64,000 nt of DNA, from positions 1-64,000 of the forward strand of contig JACZKQ010000038.1 in assembly GCA_014859965.1 (NCBI GenBank), read 5' to 3'. The notes beneath the pieces are model-generated. The model searched no databases. It saw only the letters and a program-made list of their open reading frames with translations, and was not told the origin of the DNA. Made by a program: the position numbers and the translations under genes. Within the stretch, counting starts at the first letter, position 1. The number at the start of each line of letters is the position of its first letter. Of the stretch, positions 33,593 to 41,537 are shown piece after piece. Origin of the DNA: Phycisphaerae bacterium. Lineage in GTDB: Bacteria > Planctomycetota > Phycisphaerae > Sedimentisphaerales > Anaerohalosphaeraceae.

Positions 33593-34537
33593 CTAACGGC
33601 CGGGATAGGCCAGCGACTGTATCAACGATTCTGCAAATCCGTCCAGGTCCGGAAACAGTGACTCACTCGTAATATTCATGTCCTTAAGGCGCTTCAGAAT
33701 CTCGTTCCGCTCGTGCCTGCACGGCCGCAGTTCGATCCTGTAGAGACTGTCTTTCAATTCCTGCACGCCCCCATAAGCCGCCTTAAGATTATCGATGAAC
33801 GGCCTTGTGATATCACCGACCAGAAGAAACAGCCCTTGCTGCACCGTCAGCCGTCTGTTCAGCCGAAAAGGGTTCACCGCATATACGATCGGCAGCGGAT
33901 GCTGCATCAGATAGGCCACGATTGCAACATCCGTGATTTTGTCCCCCAACTCACGAAGACCCAATACATCCGTCTGCCCGGTCAGCTTTGCCCTTAAGCT
34001 TTCCAAGGCACGCGGCTGTCCGTCCTTTTCAATTCGATCGACCACCCTGCGTGAATTGTTCACACCTTCACGCCGCAAGGCCCAGACGATCCCGCTTTCA
34101 TTTTTGGCGAGGGCAAGATACACGGCCACATAGAACGAGTAGGTCCAATCCATCAGACGCGTCGGCGCGCCGTGATGACGCATCAACGCCATCCACTCCA
34201 GAACGTCGTCCTTGTCCGGCTCGTTGGAGATGTAGAGTAATGCCTTGCGCTGAAACTCGCGAATCATTTCATTTTCGCGTCGGCATTTGTCTCCAGCCTG
34301 CACCTCGTACATCTCGAACGCTTTTTCGAGGTGTGTCGCAAGTCCACAATCCCGGGCGCCCTGGTACCCGCATTCAGGGCATTTTGATTCGTCCAGCCGG
34401 TCCGCCCGATATATCCAATCCTCAGGATGTTCCGTCAGCTCCCGGCACTTGCCTCCTTCGGCAATGTCCTGCCATGTGCCGGCCTCAATTGCCTGATACC
34501 AACGTCCGCCTGCAACTGTGTCACTGTGTTGGCTCAC
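33593..34537 (-). CDS. FRG-domain protein with an inserted zinc-finger-like motif
   Basis: 314 residues from GTG 34537 with GGGAG about six bases upstream. The FRG domain is recognised by WIYRADR, FQRKALLYISNEPDKDDVLE and above all ALMRHHGAPTRLMDWTYS with FYVAVYLALAK. The name-giving Phe-Arg-Gly reads Tyr-Arg-Ala here. Between the first strand and the core lies an insert SKCPECGYQGARDCGLATH that could bind zinc. FRG domains are of unknown activity and occur in toxin, phage-defence and mobile-element contexts. It begins 22 bases after the GHMP kinase stop. It has no membrane segment, so I expect a cytoplasmic protein. Confidence 0.8.
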   Translation of the reverse strand: MSQHSDTVAGGRWYQAIEAGTWQDIAEGGKCRELTEHPEDWIYRADRLDESKCPECGYQGARDCGLATHLEKAFEMYEVQAGDKCRRENEMIREFQRKALLYISNEPDKDDVLEWMALMRHHGAPTRLMDWTYSFYVAVYLALAKNESGIVWALRREGVNNSRRVVDRIEKDGQPRALESLRAKLTGQTDVLGLRELGDKITDVAIVAYLMQHPLPIVYAVNPFRLNRRLTVQQGLFLLVGDITRPFIDNLKAAYGGVQELKDSLYRIELRPCRHERNEILKRLKDMNITSESLFPDLDGFAESLIQSLAYPGR

Positions 34538-34559
34538 AGGACTCCCCCCTTACAGCCCC

Positions 34560-35804
34560 TTACAGCACCCCTTCCAAAACCGCTACGCCGTCGACGACCT
34601 TGCAGGTATGTACCGCGAACTTTGCGGCGAAGTCCGGCCGGCTGCGGGGATAGGCTGTGCGCACCGCTTCGTCCAATGCGGCTGCACTTTCGGCTAAGAC
34701 CAGCGCCCCGGCCGCCCCCTTGTCGCCGCCGCCTAACATCCGCTCGCCCTGCACACCATCCACTGTCCGGGCGATATCGCACATCGTCTCGAGCTCCGGC
34801 CCGCTGATCTTGTAATCATCCCGTAACCCGATGCCGTCGGCCCGGAATATGGCCCCCACGCGGTCCACCTGACCGGCCTTCCATGCGTCCATCATCTCAT
34901 AAAACCGTTTCTGCGCTCCATAGATGTACTTTAACCTGTCGCACAACTCGGGGCGCAAATCCCCAAACGCGTCCGTCACCTTGCTGTAAAGCTTTTCATC
35001 TCGCACATCCGCCAGGCAAGACATCTCAAGCCCCGCCTTTTGTGCAAGCGCCACCAGTTCCTCACACTCGGCCCGCCGCACGCTATACGTCGACTTCTCA
35101 AGCCCCGGCCGCACCGTACCGGTATCCATCACCATGATCCGGAAATCCCGCGCTCCTTTGCCCAGCGGCACGTACTCAATCATCCGGGACGCCGGTCTGT
35201 AATGCGTCCCCATCCCCGCCCGCGCGAATTGTATCATGATCTGATCCAGCTTGCCGCACGGTGACCCGATGTAATCGTTCTCCACCATCTGCGCCAGATC
35301 GACGATCCGCATCCCGTCGTCCATCGCGATCCCATTGACGTCCAGAAGCGACCCGATCAGGTTCAACGTCAGCGACGCCGACCGCGACATCCCTCCGCCC
35401 GGAATGTTGCCGTACAACACAGCATCCATCCCTTTGGCCAGCGGTAGGCCCTCGCGCCGCAGAACATAGTCCACGCCATAGGCAAACCGTCCCCACGTAT
35501 CGGCGATCTCCGCCGACCGCGGCGCCGGGCCCTTGCCCAGTTCAAAATCGATGACGCCGTCATCCGCAAAATTTCCGCTGAACAGGCGCAGCCGGTTGGT
35601 CCCGTTGGGTTTGTACGCCATCCAGATGAACCGGTCCGTCCCCACGCCAAACAACTCCGTTCCGTTATAATCGCCGTGCTCCACACCCAGGCAGAACCGG
35701 GACGACGTCCGCCGCACCTTGCCGCCGGTGATATCCAGCCGGTGCATCCCGGCCCACTGCACGATCTTCTTTACCGCTGCCCGTCCTTCCGGCGTCAATT
35801 CCAT
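34560..35804 (-). CDS. Galactokinase-like GHMP sugar kinase
   Basis: 414 residues from ATG 35804 (AAAGG upstream). It has three GHMP motifs: an N-terminal RFCLGVEHGDYNGTELF, similar to the galactokinase signature GEHTDYN; the ATP-binding GNIPGGGMSRSASLTLN; and the C-terminal GERMLGGGDKGAAGALV. The galactokinase-type catalytic region CGKLDQIMIQFA is also present. It phosphorylates a sugar at C1, but whether that is galactose, another hexose or a uronic acid cannot be told. It sits between a macro-domain gene and an FRG gene, an unusual setting. Confidence 0.82.
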   Translation of the reverse strand: MELTPEGRAAVKKIVQWAGMHRLDITGGKVRRTSSRFCLGVEHGDYNGTELFGVGTDRFIWMAYKPNGTNRLRLFSGNFADDGVIDFELGKGPAPRSAEIADTWGRFAYGVDYVLRREGLPLAKGMDAVLYGNIPGGGMSRSASLTLNLIGSLLDVNGIAMDDGMRIVDLAQMVENDYIGSPCGKLDQIMIQFARAGMGTHYRPASRMIEYVPLGKGARDFRIMVMDTGTVRPGLEKSTYSVRRAECEELVALAQKAGLEMSCLADVRDEKLYSKVTDAFGDLRPELCDRLKYIYGAQKRFYEMMDAWKAGQVDRVGAIFRADGIGLRDDYKISGPELETMCDIARTVDGVQGERMLGGGDKGAAGALVLAESAAALDEAVRTAYPRSRPDFAAKFAVHTCKVVDGVAVLEGVL

Positions 35805-35888
35805 GCCACAGCCTTTCTCTTCGTCATTCCATCACATTAGCGGCCGCACGGTTTACCTGTACAGCCTTTGATACCCTGCCCGCGGCAC

Positions 35889-36419
35889 TCACTGCCCGCA
35901 CGTCGGCTCCAGCGCGCCGAGGAAGGTCTCATAACTCTTCTCATCGAACAGACAGAAAATCACCTTGCCGATCCCCGTCTCGCCGCTTAGATATTCAATC
36001 GTCGTCCGGATCATAATCGCCGCGCAGCGATCCATCGGGAAGCCGAAAACGCCCGTACTGATCGCCGGAAACGCGATGCTCTTAAGCCCGTTCTCATCTG
36101 CGGTTTTCAGCGCATTCCACGTCGCATTCTTCAGTTTGACATCTTCGTCGCCCTCGCCCATCCGCGGCCCAACCGCGTGAATCACGTGCCGGGCCTTCAG
36201 ATCACCTGCCGTCGTAATGACCGCCTCCCCGACGAGAATCGGCGCCTTTTCATTGCATTCGGCCTGAATCGCCGGCCCGCCTTTTTTCCTTATGGCCCCC
36301 GCCACGCCGCCCCCCAGCACCAACTGACCGTTGGCCGCATTCACAATCGCATCCGCGGCCTGCTCCGTAATGTCCCCCTGCACCAGTTCGAGAATCGCCC
36401 GGTTAATTCTGCACTCCAT
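35889..36419 (-). CDS. Macro-domain protein (ADP-ribose binding or hydrolysing)
   Basis: 176 residues from ATG 36419 behind AAAGGGG; an upstream in-frame ATG lacks a ribosome site. The whole protein is one macro domain: LELVQGDITEQAADAIVNAA, NGQLVLGGGVAGAIRKKGG, GEAVITTAGDLKARHVIHAV, and SIAFPAISTGVFGFPMDRCA for the diphosphate loop. The GGGVAGAI form, with Ala where MacroD enzymes have Asp, is that of AF1521-like proteins, which bind ADP-ribose and can remove it from acidic residues. It is the first gene of the macro/GHMP/FRG/Cys-rich run. Confidence 0.9.
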   Translation of the reverse strand: MECRINRAILELVQGDITEQAADAIVNAANGQLVLGGGVAGAIRKKGGPAIQAECNEKAPILVGEAVITTAGDLKARHVIHAVGPRMGEGDEDVKLKNATWNALKTADENGLKSIAFPAISTGVFGFPMDRCAAIMIRTTIEYLSGETGIGKVIFCLFDEKSYETFLGALEPTCGQ

Positions 36420-36588
36420 TGTTTCCCCTTTCCGCCAAATCCCAAAGCCGCATATTACCCCCACCGCCCCGGCGACTCAAGCCAAAATCCTCAGCAGCAG
36501 GAGCCCAAATCAGCAGCGGCAGGCGAACCCAAAGATTCGATCTTTTGAACCGTGCCCGTGGTCCAACCCCAAGAATTTCATGTTTTCC

Positions 36589-36617
36589 TTGCAAACCCCA
36601 AATCGGATGGGTAAAAT
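36589..36617 (+). promoter_or_regulatory. Promoter of tRNA-Pro
   Basis: TTGCAA (36589-36594), a 17-base spacer and TAAAAT (36612-36617), placing the start of RNA a few bases before the tRNA at 36634. Confidence 0.65.
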
Positions 36618-36633
36618 CCTCCCCCATGCACGC

Positions 36634-36707
36634 CGGGGTGTAGCTCAGTTTGGCAGAGCGCCTGGTTTGGGACCAGGAGGCCGTAGGTTCGAATCCTATC
36701 ACCCCGA
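36634..36707 (+). tRNA. tRNA-Pro (anticodon TGG)
   Basis: 74 bases fold cleanly: acceptor CGGGGTG/CACCCCG, D-arm GCTC/GAGC, anticodon arm CCTGG-TTTGGGA-CCAGG with anticodon TGG, five-base variable loop, T-arm GTAGG-TTCGAAT-CCTAT, discriminator A. CCA is not encoded. It is on the strand opposite to the macro-domain operon. Confidence 0.97.
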
Positions 36708-36786
36708 CTTTCACAGCCCGTCGTCAGACAGTGACAATGGGCTTTCTTTCCTGCCGCAGGGTCCGCTTTTCTGTATACAAAAAGTT

Positions 36787-36809
36787 GAGGGGCCGAATTT
36801 CGGCCCCTC
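36787..36809. terminator. GC-rich hairpin, possible terminator
   Basis: A 10-bp stem GAGGGGCCGA/TCGGCCCCTC with a three-base loop. It has no T-run on the plus strand, and only a weak CAACTTTTTG follows on the minus strand. It may end the minus-strand transcript from 37 kb. Confidence 0.35.
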
Positions 36810-37002
36810 CGGAACGCACCGATTGGGATAGGGCTGGCTGCGGCGGAACTTCGAAGGCCACAGAAGCCTATCGGTGCATATTCAAATCTGCTGCGTTGGG
36901 TTGAAGATTACATCGGGATGGCTTTCATAGCAGCTTTGACCTCAAGACATATGCTGCAATTTTCCCGGCTCGTACTGTGCATGCGGACAACCGGGGCCTG
37001 GA

Positions 37003-37455
37003 TCAATGTCGCTTGCGGGCGGCCACAATGATCATGACCACTCCGAGCGCAGAAAGCAGCACGACGGAATAGATGATGTATTTCAGTACGGTATCGAATG
37101 AACCTGCGCCTTCCGCTGCGGGTGTAAAGGCAAGGCCCGCATTGGCGGCCGTCGGGTCCACAGCGGCCACCGCTGTTTCATCCAGAAGCCCTGCGCTCAG
37201 CGCTTTGGCGTCGGCGGTCGGAGCCAACAGGGCCGCTTTGCCGTCGAGCAGTGCCCCGGGTTTCTGCGGGTCCGACAGCAGGCTCATGACCTCACTTTCA
37301 CCCTGCGCGCCCGGACTGTATTCACTGATGTACAGAAGGGTCGGCGAATCGGTGTCTCCAAACGTAACACCTGCAAAAACTCTCACAAACGCAGAACCTG
37401 CGACGATTACCGCAATCCACACTACCAGAGGAATCCCCGTTCTTTGGATAACCAT
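37003..37455 (-). CDS. Small secreted protein with C-terminal membrane anchor, unknown
   Basis: 150 residues, starting at ATG 37455 with GGGAGAG upstream. I do not recognise a family. It has an N-terminal signal segment (GIPLVVWIAVIVAGSAFV), a middle part of about 75 residues rich in Ala, Gly, Asp and Pro, and a C-terminal helix (LKYIIYSVVLLSALGVVMIIV) followed by AARKRH. This signal-spacer-helix-basic tail layout is that of a membrane-anchored or sorted surface protein. There is no PEP or LPXTG box. It follows the epimerase gene on the same strand by about 75 bases. Confidence 0.5.
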   Translation of the reverse strand: MVIQRTGIPLVVWIAVIVAGSAFVRVFAGVTFGDTDSPTLLYISEYSPGAQGESEVMSLLSDPQKPGALLDGKAALLAPTADAKALSAGLLDETAVAAVDPTAANAGLAFTPAAEGAGSFDTVLKYIIYSVVLLSALGVVMIIVAARKRH

Positions 37456-37531
37456 GCTTTTCTCTCCCTTCCAGATTTATTTTTTAAACTACGCATTAAG
37501 GCATCATTGGTATTCCTTGACTTTTCGCGGT

Positions 37532-38590
37532 TCACATCTGTACGTCGTAAAAACCTTTGTACCAGCTTATAAAGTTGTCGACGCCCTGCTGAATGGGCGT
37601 ATTGGGGCGGTAACCAAGTTCGGCTTCCAGATCGGCGACATCGGCCCAGGTGGCCGGGACGTCGCCGGGCTGCATGGGCAGCATGTTCTTTCGGGCGGTT
37701 TTGCCGAGGGCCCCTTCGATGGCTTCGATGAAATCCATCAGCCGCACGGGCGCGCTGTTACCGATGTTGTACACCTTGTACGGAGCGGGCGAGCAGGAGG
37801 GGTTCGGCGCTGCGCCGGTCCAGTCGGCGGCGCCGGTCGGGGGGTTATCGATGACCCGGACGACGCCTTCGACGATGTCATCGACGTAGGTGAAGTCCCG
37901 CTTCATGTCGCCGTGGTTGAAGACGTCGATGGGCCGATCCTCCAGAATGGCCTTGGTGAACAGAAAGAGCGCCATGTCCGGGCGGCCCCACGGGCCGTAG
38001 ACGGTGAAGAACCGCAGGCCGGTGGTGGGTACGCCGTAGAGATGGCTGTAGCAGTGGGCCATGAGTTCGTTGGCCTTCTTGCTGGCGGCGTAGAGACTGA
38101 CCGGGTGGTCGACGTTGTCGGCGGTTGAAAACGGCATCGACGTGTTGAGGCCGTAGACGCTGGAACTGCTGGCGTATACAAGGTGCTGTATCTCGTTGTG
38201 GCGGCAGGCCTCAAGGATGTTGACGAAGCCGACGATGTTGGCGTCAATGTAGGCGCGGGGATTGACCAGGCTGTATCGCACGCCCGCCTGGGCGGCGAGA
38301 TTTACGACGCGGTCAAACTTTTCGGCCTTAAAGAGCGTGTCCATGCCGGCATTGTCTTCCAGGTTGAGCTTGACGAATCGGTAATTCGGCTGCGTGCGGC
38401 TCCGGACGGGGCGGCCGTATTCAATAGTATCCCGATCGATGCCCGCCTGCGAAAGGCGGCCGTACTTGAGGTTCGGGTCGTAATAGTCGTTGATGCTGTC
38501 AAGACCCACGACTTCATCGCCGCGGGCGAGGAGCCTCTGGGCCAGATGATAGCCGATGAAGCCGGCGGTTCCTGTAATGAGTATTTTCAT
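37532..38590 (-). CDS. NAD-dependent epimerase, probable UDP-glucuronate 4-epimerase
   Basis: 352 residues, an extended short-chain dehydrogenase. It has [19 protein letters not shown] (NAD loop), [33 protein letters not shown], the catalytic YASSSSVYG and [11 protein letters not shown] (Tyr-x-x-x-Lys), and [18 protein letters not shown]. The [10 protein letters not shown] phrase is typical of UDP-glucuronate 4-epimerases (CapI/LpsL-like), which make UDP-galacturonate. About 20 residues around [18 protein letters not shown] look inserted. The ATG is preceded directly by a copy of the TTAGC-type dispersed repeat, whose reverse strand supplies AAGAG as a possible ribosome site. Confidence 0.85.
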   Translation of the reverse strand: MKILITGTAGFIGYHLAQRLLARGDEVVGLDSINDYYDPNLKYGRLSQAGIDRDTIEYGRPVRSRTQPNYRFVKLNLEDNAGMDTLFKAEKFDRVVNLAAQAGVRYSLVNPRAYIDANIVGFVNILEACRHNEIQHLVYASSSSVYGLNTSMPFSTADNVDHPVSLYAASKKANELMAHCYSHLYGVPTTGLRFFTVYGPWGRPDMALFLFTKAILEDRPIDVFNHGDMKRDFTYVDDIVEGVVRVIDNPPTGAADWTGAAPNPSCSPAPYKVYNIGNSAPVRLMDFIEAIEGALGKTARKNMLPMQPGDVPATWADVADLEAELGYRPNTPIQQGVDNFISWYKGFYDVQM

Positions 38591-38592
38591 AG

Positions 38593-38880
38593 CGATTAGC
38601 TCTTAGCGGTTAGGGGTTAGCCGTTAGCTCAAAGTAATTCACAGGGATGCACAAAACGCTCGAAACCACGGAGAGCACGGAGACAAGCAACCACAGATTC
38701 TCATGGATTACACTGATGGAGCAACAAAGAGCCTCAGGGACGAGTAGTCGAGTAGGCATTCGGCTGTTAGCTCTTAGCTATTAGGTATTAGGTATTAGCT
38801 GTTATGTTTTAGAATACTCAGTTTTAATAGATCCTTCGGCAAGCTCAGGATGACAAGCACAGCGGTTAACGATTAGCCAT
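38593..38880. repeat. Cluster of several short dispersed repeat families
   Basis: In order: TTAGCTCTTAGC/TTAGGGGTTAG units (38596-38632), a CACGGAGAGCACGGAG unit (about 38670), GAGTAGTCGAGTAGGC (38741-38757), TTAGCTCTTAGC, GTATTAGGTATTAG and TTAGCTGTTA (38766-38806), and CTTCGGCAAGCTCAGGATG (38837-38855). Related TTAGC and GAGTAG units recur at 47.7, 49.1 and 52.6 kb. No gene is present. Confidence 0.7.
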
Positions 38881-38886
38881 CAGCGG

Positions 38887-39055
38887 TCAGGCGGACTGTT
38901 TGTCTTCGTGTTCGGCTAAGAGGCGTTCCTGGCGGGCGATGCGCCAGTCGGCTTCGGTCATCATGCGGGCGATCTGCTTAAAGGTCACTTTCGGTTCATC
39001 GCCGGGGCTGACCATCCGGTTGCGAAGCATCCCAGACGATCTTCCCCTTTGAAGC
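38887..39055 (-). pseudogene. Fused fossils of GDP-fucose synthase-like and GDP-mannose 4,6-dehydratase genes
   Basis: On the minus strand one frame reads GKIVWDASQPDGQPRR then stop, the C-terminal motif of GDP-L-fucose synthase (GKIVWDTS.PDG.PRR). Directly after, in another frame, come EPKVTFKQIARMMTEADWRI and ARQERLAEHEDKQSA then stop, similar to the end of GDP-mannose 4,6-dehydratase (P.VTF.E...MM..AD). Neither has its catalytic core. It lies at the downstream edge of the polysaccharide locus, so a former GDP-fucose branch appears to have been deleted. Confidence 0.5.
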
Positions 39056-39072
39056 CGGTCAGTTCACTCCTT

Positions 39073-41325
39073 TTATGGGCAGTCGCCATCCACACGATTA
39101 CAGATAAGCCAGTTGCTGGCCATAATCGCCAAGTCCTCGATATTGACGATACAATCTTTGTTTATGTCGCCTGCAATCACATATTCGCAATCTGTGTCCT
39201 GCCCCGCGCCCCCGTCCGTTTCGTAATACAGGTAAGGTCCAATCTCCCAGCCCGAGCCATGAGCGTTCTGATTCCTGCCGTCGAAGTCCAACTGGTATGC
39301 CGTACCAAGATTCGTACCCGCGTTAACCAAAGGGCTTGCACCGTAGGTGTCGTAGACCGGCCGGTAGTCCGTGTACTCCGTATAGGTGCGGCTGAATGTG
39401 CCGTCCTCGTCATCCGTCCACAGGCCGGAGTCTCGAACCGTGTCGGCGAATATCTGATGCGACGTGACGACAAGCGAATCGCCGAATTTGGACCACTCAT
39501 CGCAGGCCCATCCCCATTCCTCAATGCTCAACTGGTCGACCGTATGCGACAGTATCGGGATCGCAAAGCCATTCTCCACGGCGATTACAGCCAGCCGTCG
39601 GGCTTTCTGGCGAACTCCATCTTCCGTTTCGGCGTCCAGATAATCCGCCACCGCCAGCGTGCCCGCGCGGTACAGGTCCACGTCGTTTCCATAGGGCAGT
39701 TTTATGGCTGTGGCGACACCCTCCGGATTCCCACGTCCCATGACATACCCGCTCAGCCGGATGGCCGCACTGACATCATCATCCATGCCGTTGTACGGGC
39801 AGGCCAGTGTCCGCACGGCATACACGGCACTGGTCTGCGGGTCTGTAATACCCCCAAGCGCATTCATCGTCGCGGCCCATGCTGTACGGGGGTCGAGCAA
39901 TTCGTCTTTGAACAACCCTGCATTATACGATGTCCGATCAAAGTCCAGATCGCACGGCACCGCCGTCGGCCCCGCGACAAGCAAGCTCGTAACAAGTGCC
40001 GAGTCGGACGTAGAGGTTGCTGTCTGCCCGTTTGTAGTGCTCTTTGCAAGCGTCCAGTTTGCCGGAGCCGCCGCGACGATTTCACCTATCGTGTCATAGC
40101 TGGCGTTCGTGGTGTCGATGTCGGCGTCGTCGTTGCCTTCGGTCGTCCGAAATTGCAACGCCCCACCCGCCGTCAGCTCCACTGTGGGATTTGTATCAGC
40201 CCCGGCATAGGTCACGGCGACAGCGTGATCGTGCGTCAGGTTCGTATGACTGCGCGTGTGCCATCCGATCTCCATTACGCCTCGCCGCAGCATCGCCCGC
40301 GGAATCACCGGATCAATCGTCCATGTAAAAAACGTCCCCTTCATCCCATAGTCGGCCAGCACTGCCTCCAGTAGCATGGCGTACGCCACATTCGAGCCGT
40401 CATCCACGCACGGCAGAATCCAGCCCCGCCGGGCGGGTTTGCGGTACACCGGCCATGCGTCCGTAACGATGTTTCCCGTATCCACGGCCTCTGTTCCACT
40501 GGTCGCCGAGTTCGTTTTCCAGGGGCCGGTGATGATATGGTTATTTTGCAGATTGAGAGTGCCGCCCGTCTGCGTCACCGTCACGGCGGCGACGTTCCTC
40601 GCCCCACCTTGCAGGACACAATTCGATGCCGTCACCGTGCCGGAATCGATACGCAAGGCCGCGTCGTGCGCCCCGACAATAGCGCAGTTGGCGTACACCG
40701 CCGTCCCCGTGCCCCCATAAAACACGATGCCGCTGCTGTGCGAAGTCTTTGCCGGGGCAAAGACGCAGTGGTCCCAGACCGTCGCCGCATCGCCCGCCTG
40801 CTGCACGGCGTATGTCGTGTTGCGATGCGAGAACACCCGGCAATGACGAAAAGTAATGCTGCCACCGAGGACGCGGATGACGTTGGAGGAATGGTCGGAC
40901 AGGCCAACGAAATCCACATCCTCCATCACCCACCCTGTAATGCTCGTCTCTCCGTGGAAGACACGCGTTGCCCCACCTTTCGTTAGCGTCATGCCCGCAA
41001 TCGTCACATCGTTCGCAACGCTTCCAGTAATGACTGCGCCGCTGGCGGGCGACAAAATGGTTTTGTCCCTGCCCGCTCCGGTTACAGTCAGTCCATCATG
41101 ATTGGCATGATTAATACTTATTCCACCGATATACATCCCCGCCCCAATATGCACCGTGTGCGGTCCCGTCGCCCCCGCCGCCGCCGTAACCGCCGTACTC
41201 GGCAGATTCGCCGCCTTCGCCCAGGTATCATAGGGCGAGATGTTTAACCCGCTCGGCGACACATAATAGGTCGCCGCATTCACACACGCGGCAAGGAGTA
41301 CAAATATCGGTGCAAAGCGTTTCAT
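39073..41325 (-). CDS. Secreted beta-helix / NodB polysaccharide deacetylase / dockerin fusion
   Basis: 750 residues from ATG 41325 (GGAGG upstream), with a signal peptide (MKRFAPIFVLLAACVNAATY). Residues about 18-290 are a right-handed beta-helix (TYYVSPSGLNISPYDTWAKA opening, then rungs such as NVIRVLGGSITFRHCRVFSH). From about 295 a NodB-like deacetylase follows: GWILPCVDDGSNVAY with the first Asp pair, GMKGTFFTWTIDP, and EIGWHTRSHTNLTHD with the metal-binding H-x3-H. A dockerin-like EF-hand ends it (GDINKDCIVNIEDLAIMASN). NodB enzymes remove N- or O-acetyl groups from glycans. It is the last gene of the polysaccharide run and may modify that polymer or a foreign one outside the cell. Confidence 0.8.
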   Translation of the reverse strand: MKRFAPIFVLLAACVNAATYYVSPSGLNISPYDTWAKAANLPSTAVTAAAGATGPHTVHIGAGMYIGGISINHANHDGLTVTGAGRDKTILSPASGAVITGSVANDVTIAGMTLTKGGATRVFHGETSITGWVMEDVDFVGLSDHSSNVIRVLGGSITFRHCRVFSHRNTTYAVQQAGDAATVWDHCVFAPAKTSHSSGIVFYGGTGTAVYANCAIVGAHDAALRIDSGTVTASNCVLQGGARNVAAVTVTQTGGTLNLQNNHIITGPWKTNSATSGTEAVDTGNIVTDAWPVYRKPARRGWILPCVDDGSNVAYAMLLEAVLADYGMKGTFFTWTIDPVIPRAMLRRGVMEIGWHTRSHTNLTHDHAVAVTYAGADTNPTVELTAGGALQFRTTEGNDDADIDTTNASYDTIGEIVAAAPANWTLAKSTTNGQTATSTSDSALVTSLLVAGPTAVPCDLDFDRTSYNAGLFKDELLDPRTAWAATMNALGGITDPQTSAVYAVRTLACPYNGMDDDVSAAIRLSGYVMGRGNPEGVATAIKLPYGNDVDLYRAGTLAVADYLDAETEDGVRQKARRLAVIAVENGFAIPILSHTVDQLSIEEWGWACDEWSKFGDSLVVTSHQIFADTVRDSGLWTDDEDGTFSRTYTEYTDYRPVYDTYGASPLVNAGTNLGTAYQLDFDGRNQNAHGSGWEIGPYLYYETDGGAGQDTDCEYVIAGDINKDCIVNIEDLAIMASNWLICNRVDGDCP

Positions 41326-41537
41326 GTCATGTCCTCCTTATGCATTGTTTCGCCCGCTCCCGCCAGCAAAACCACACACACAGCCTTTAGCCATGGTGTT
41401 TACCTTTTGATTGCTACGCCATTCTGTACTGACAGGATCCCGGCGACAGAATCAGTGGACACGCAGAGAATAAGGCGATTAAGACACATAACTCAAAGAT
41501 AGTATGCAACAACTTTCATTAATCACGGCGACCATAC

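Noticed and set aside
38593-38880. CRISPR array
   Set aside because: Repeats are short, unequal and of several kinds, with no regular unique spacers and no cas genes in the window.
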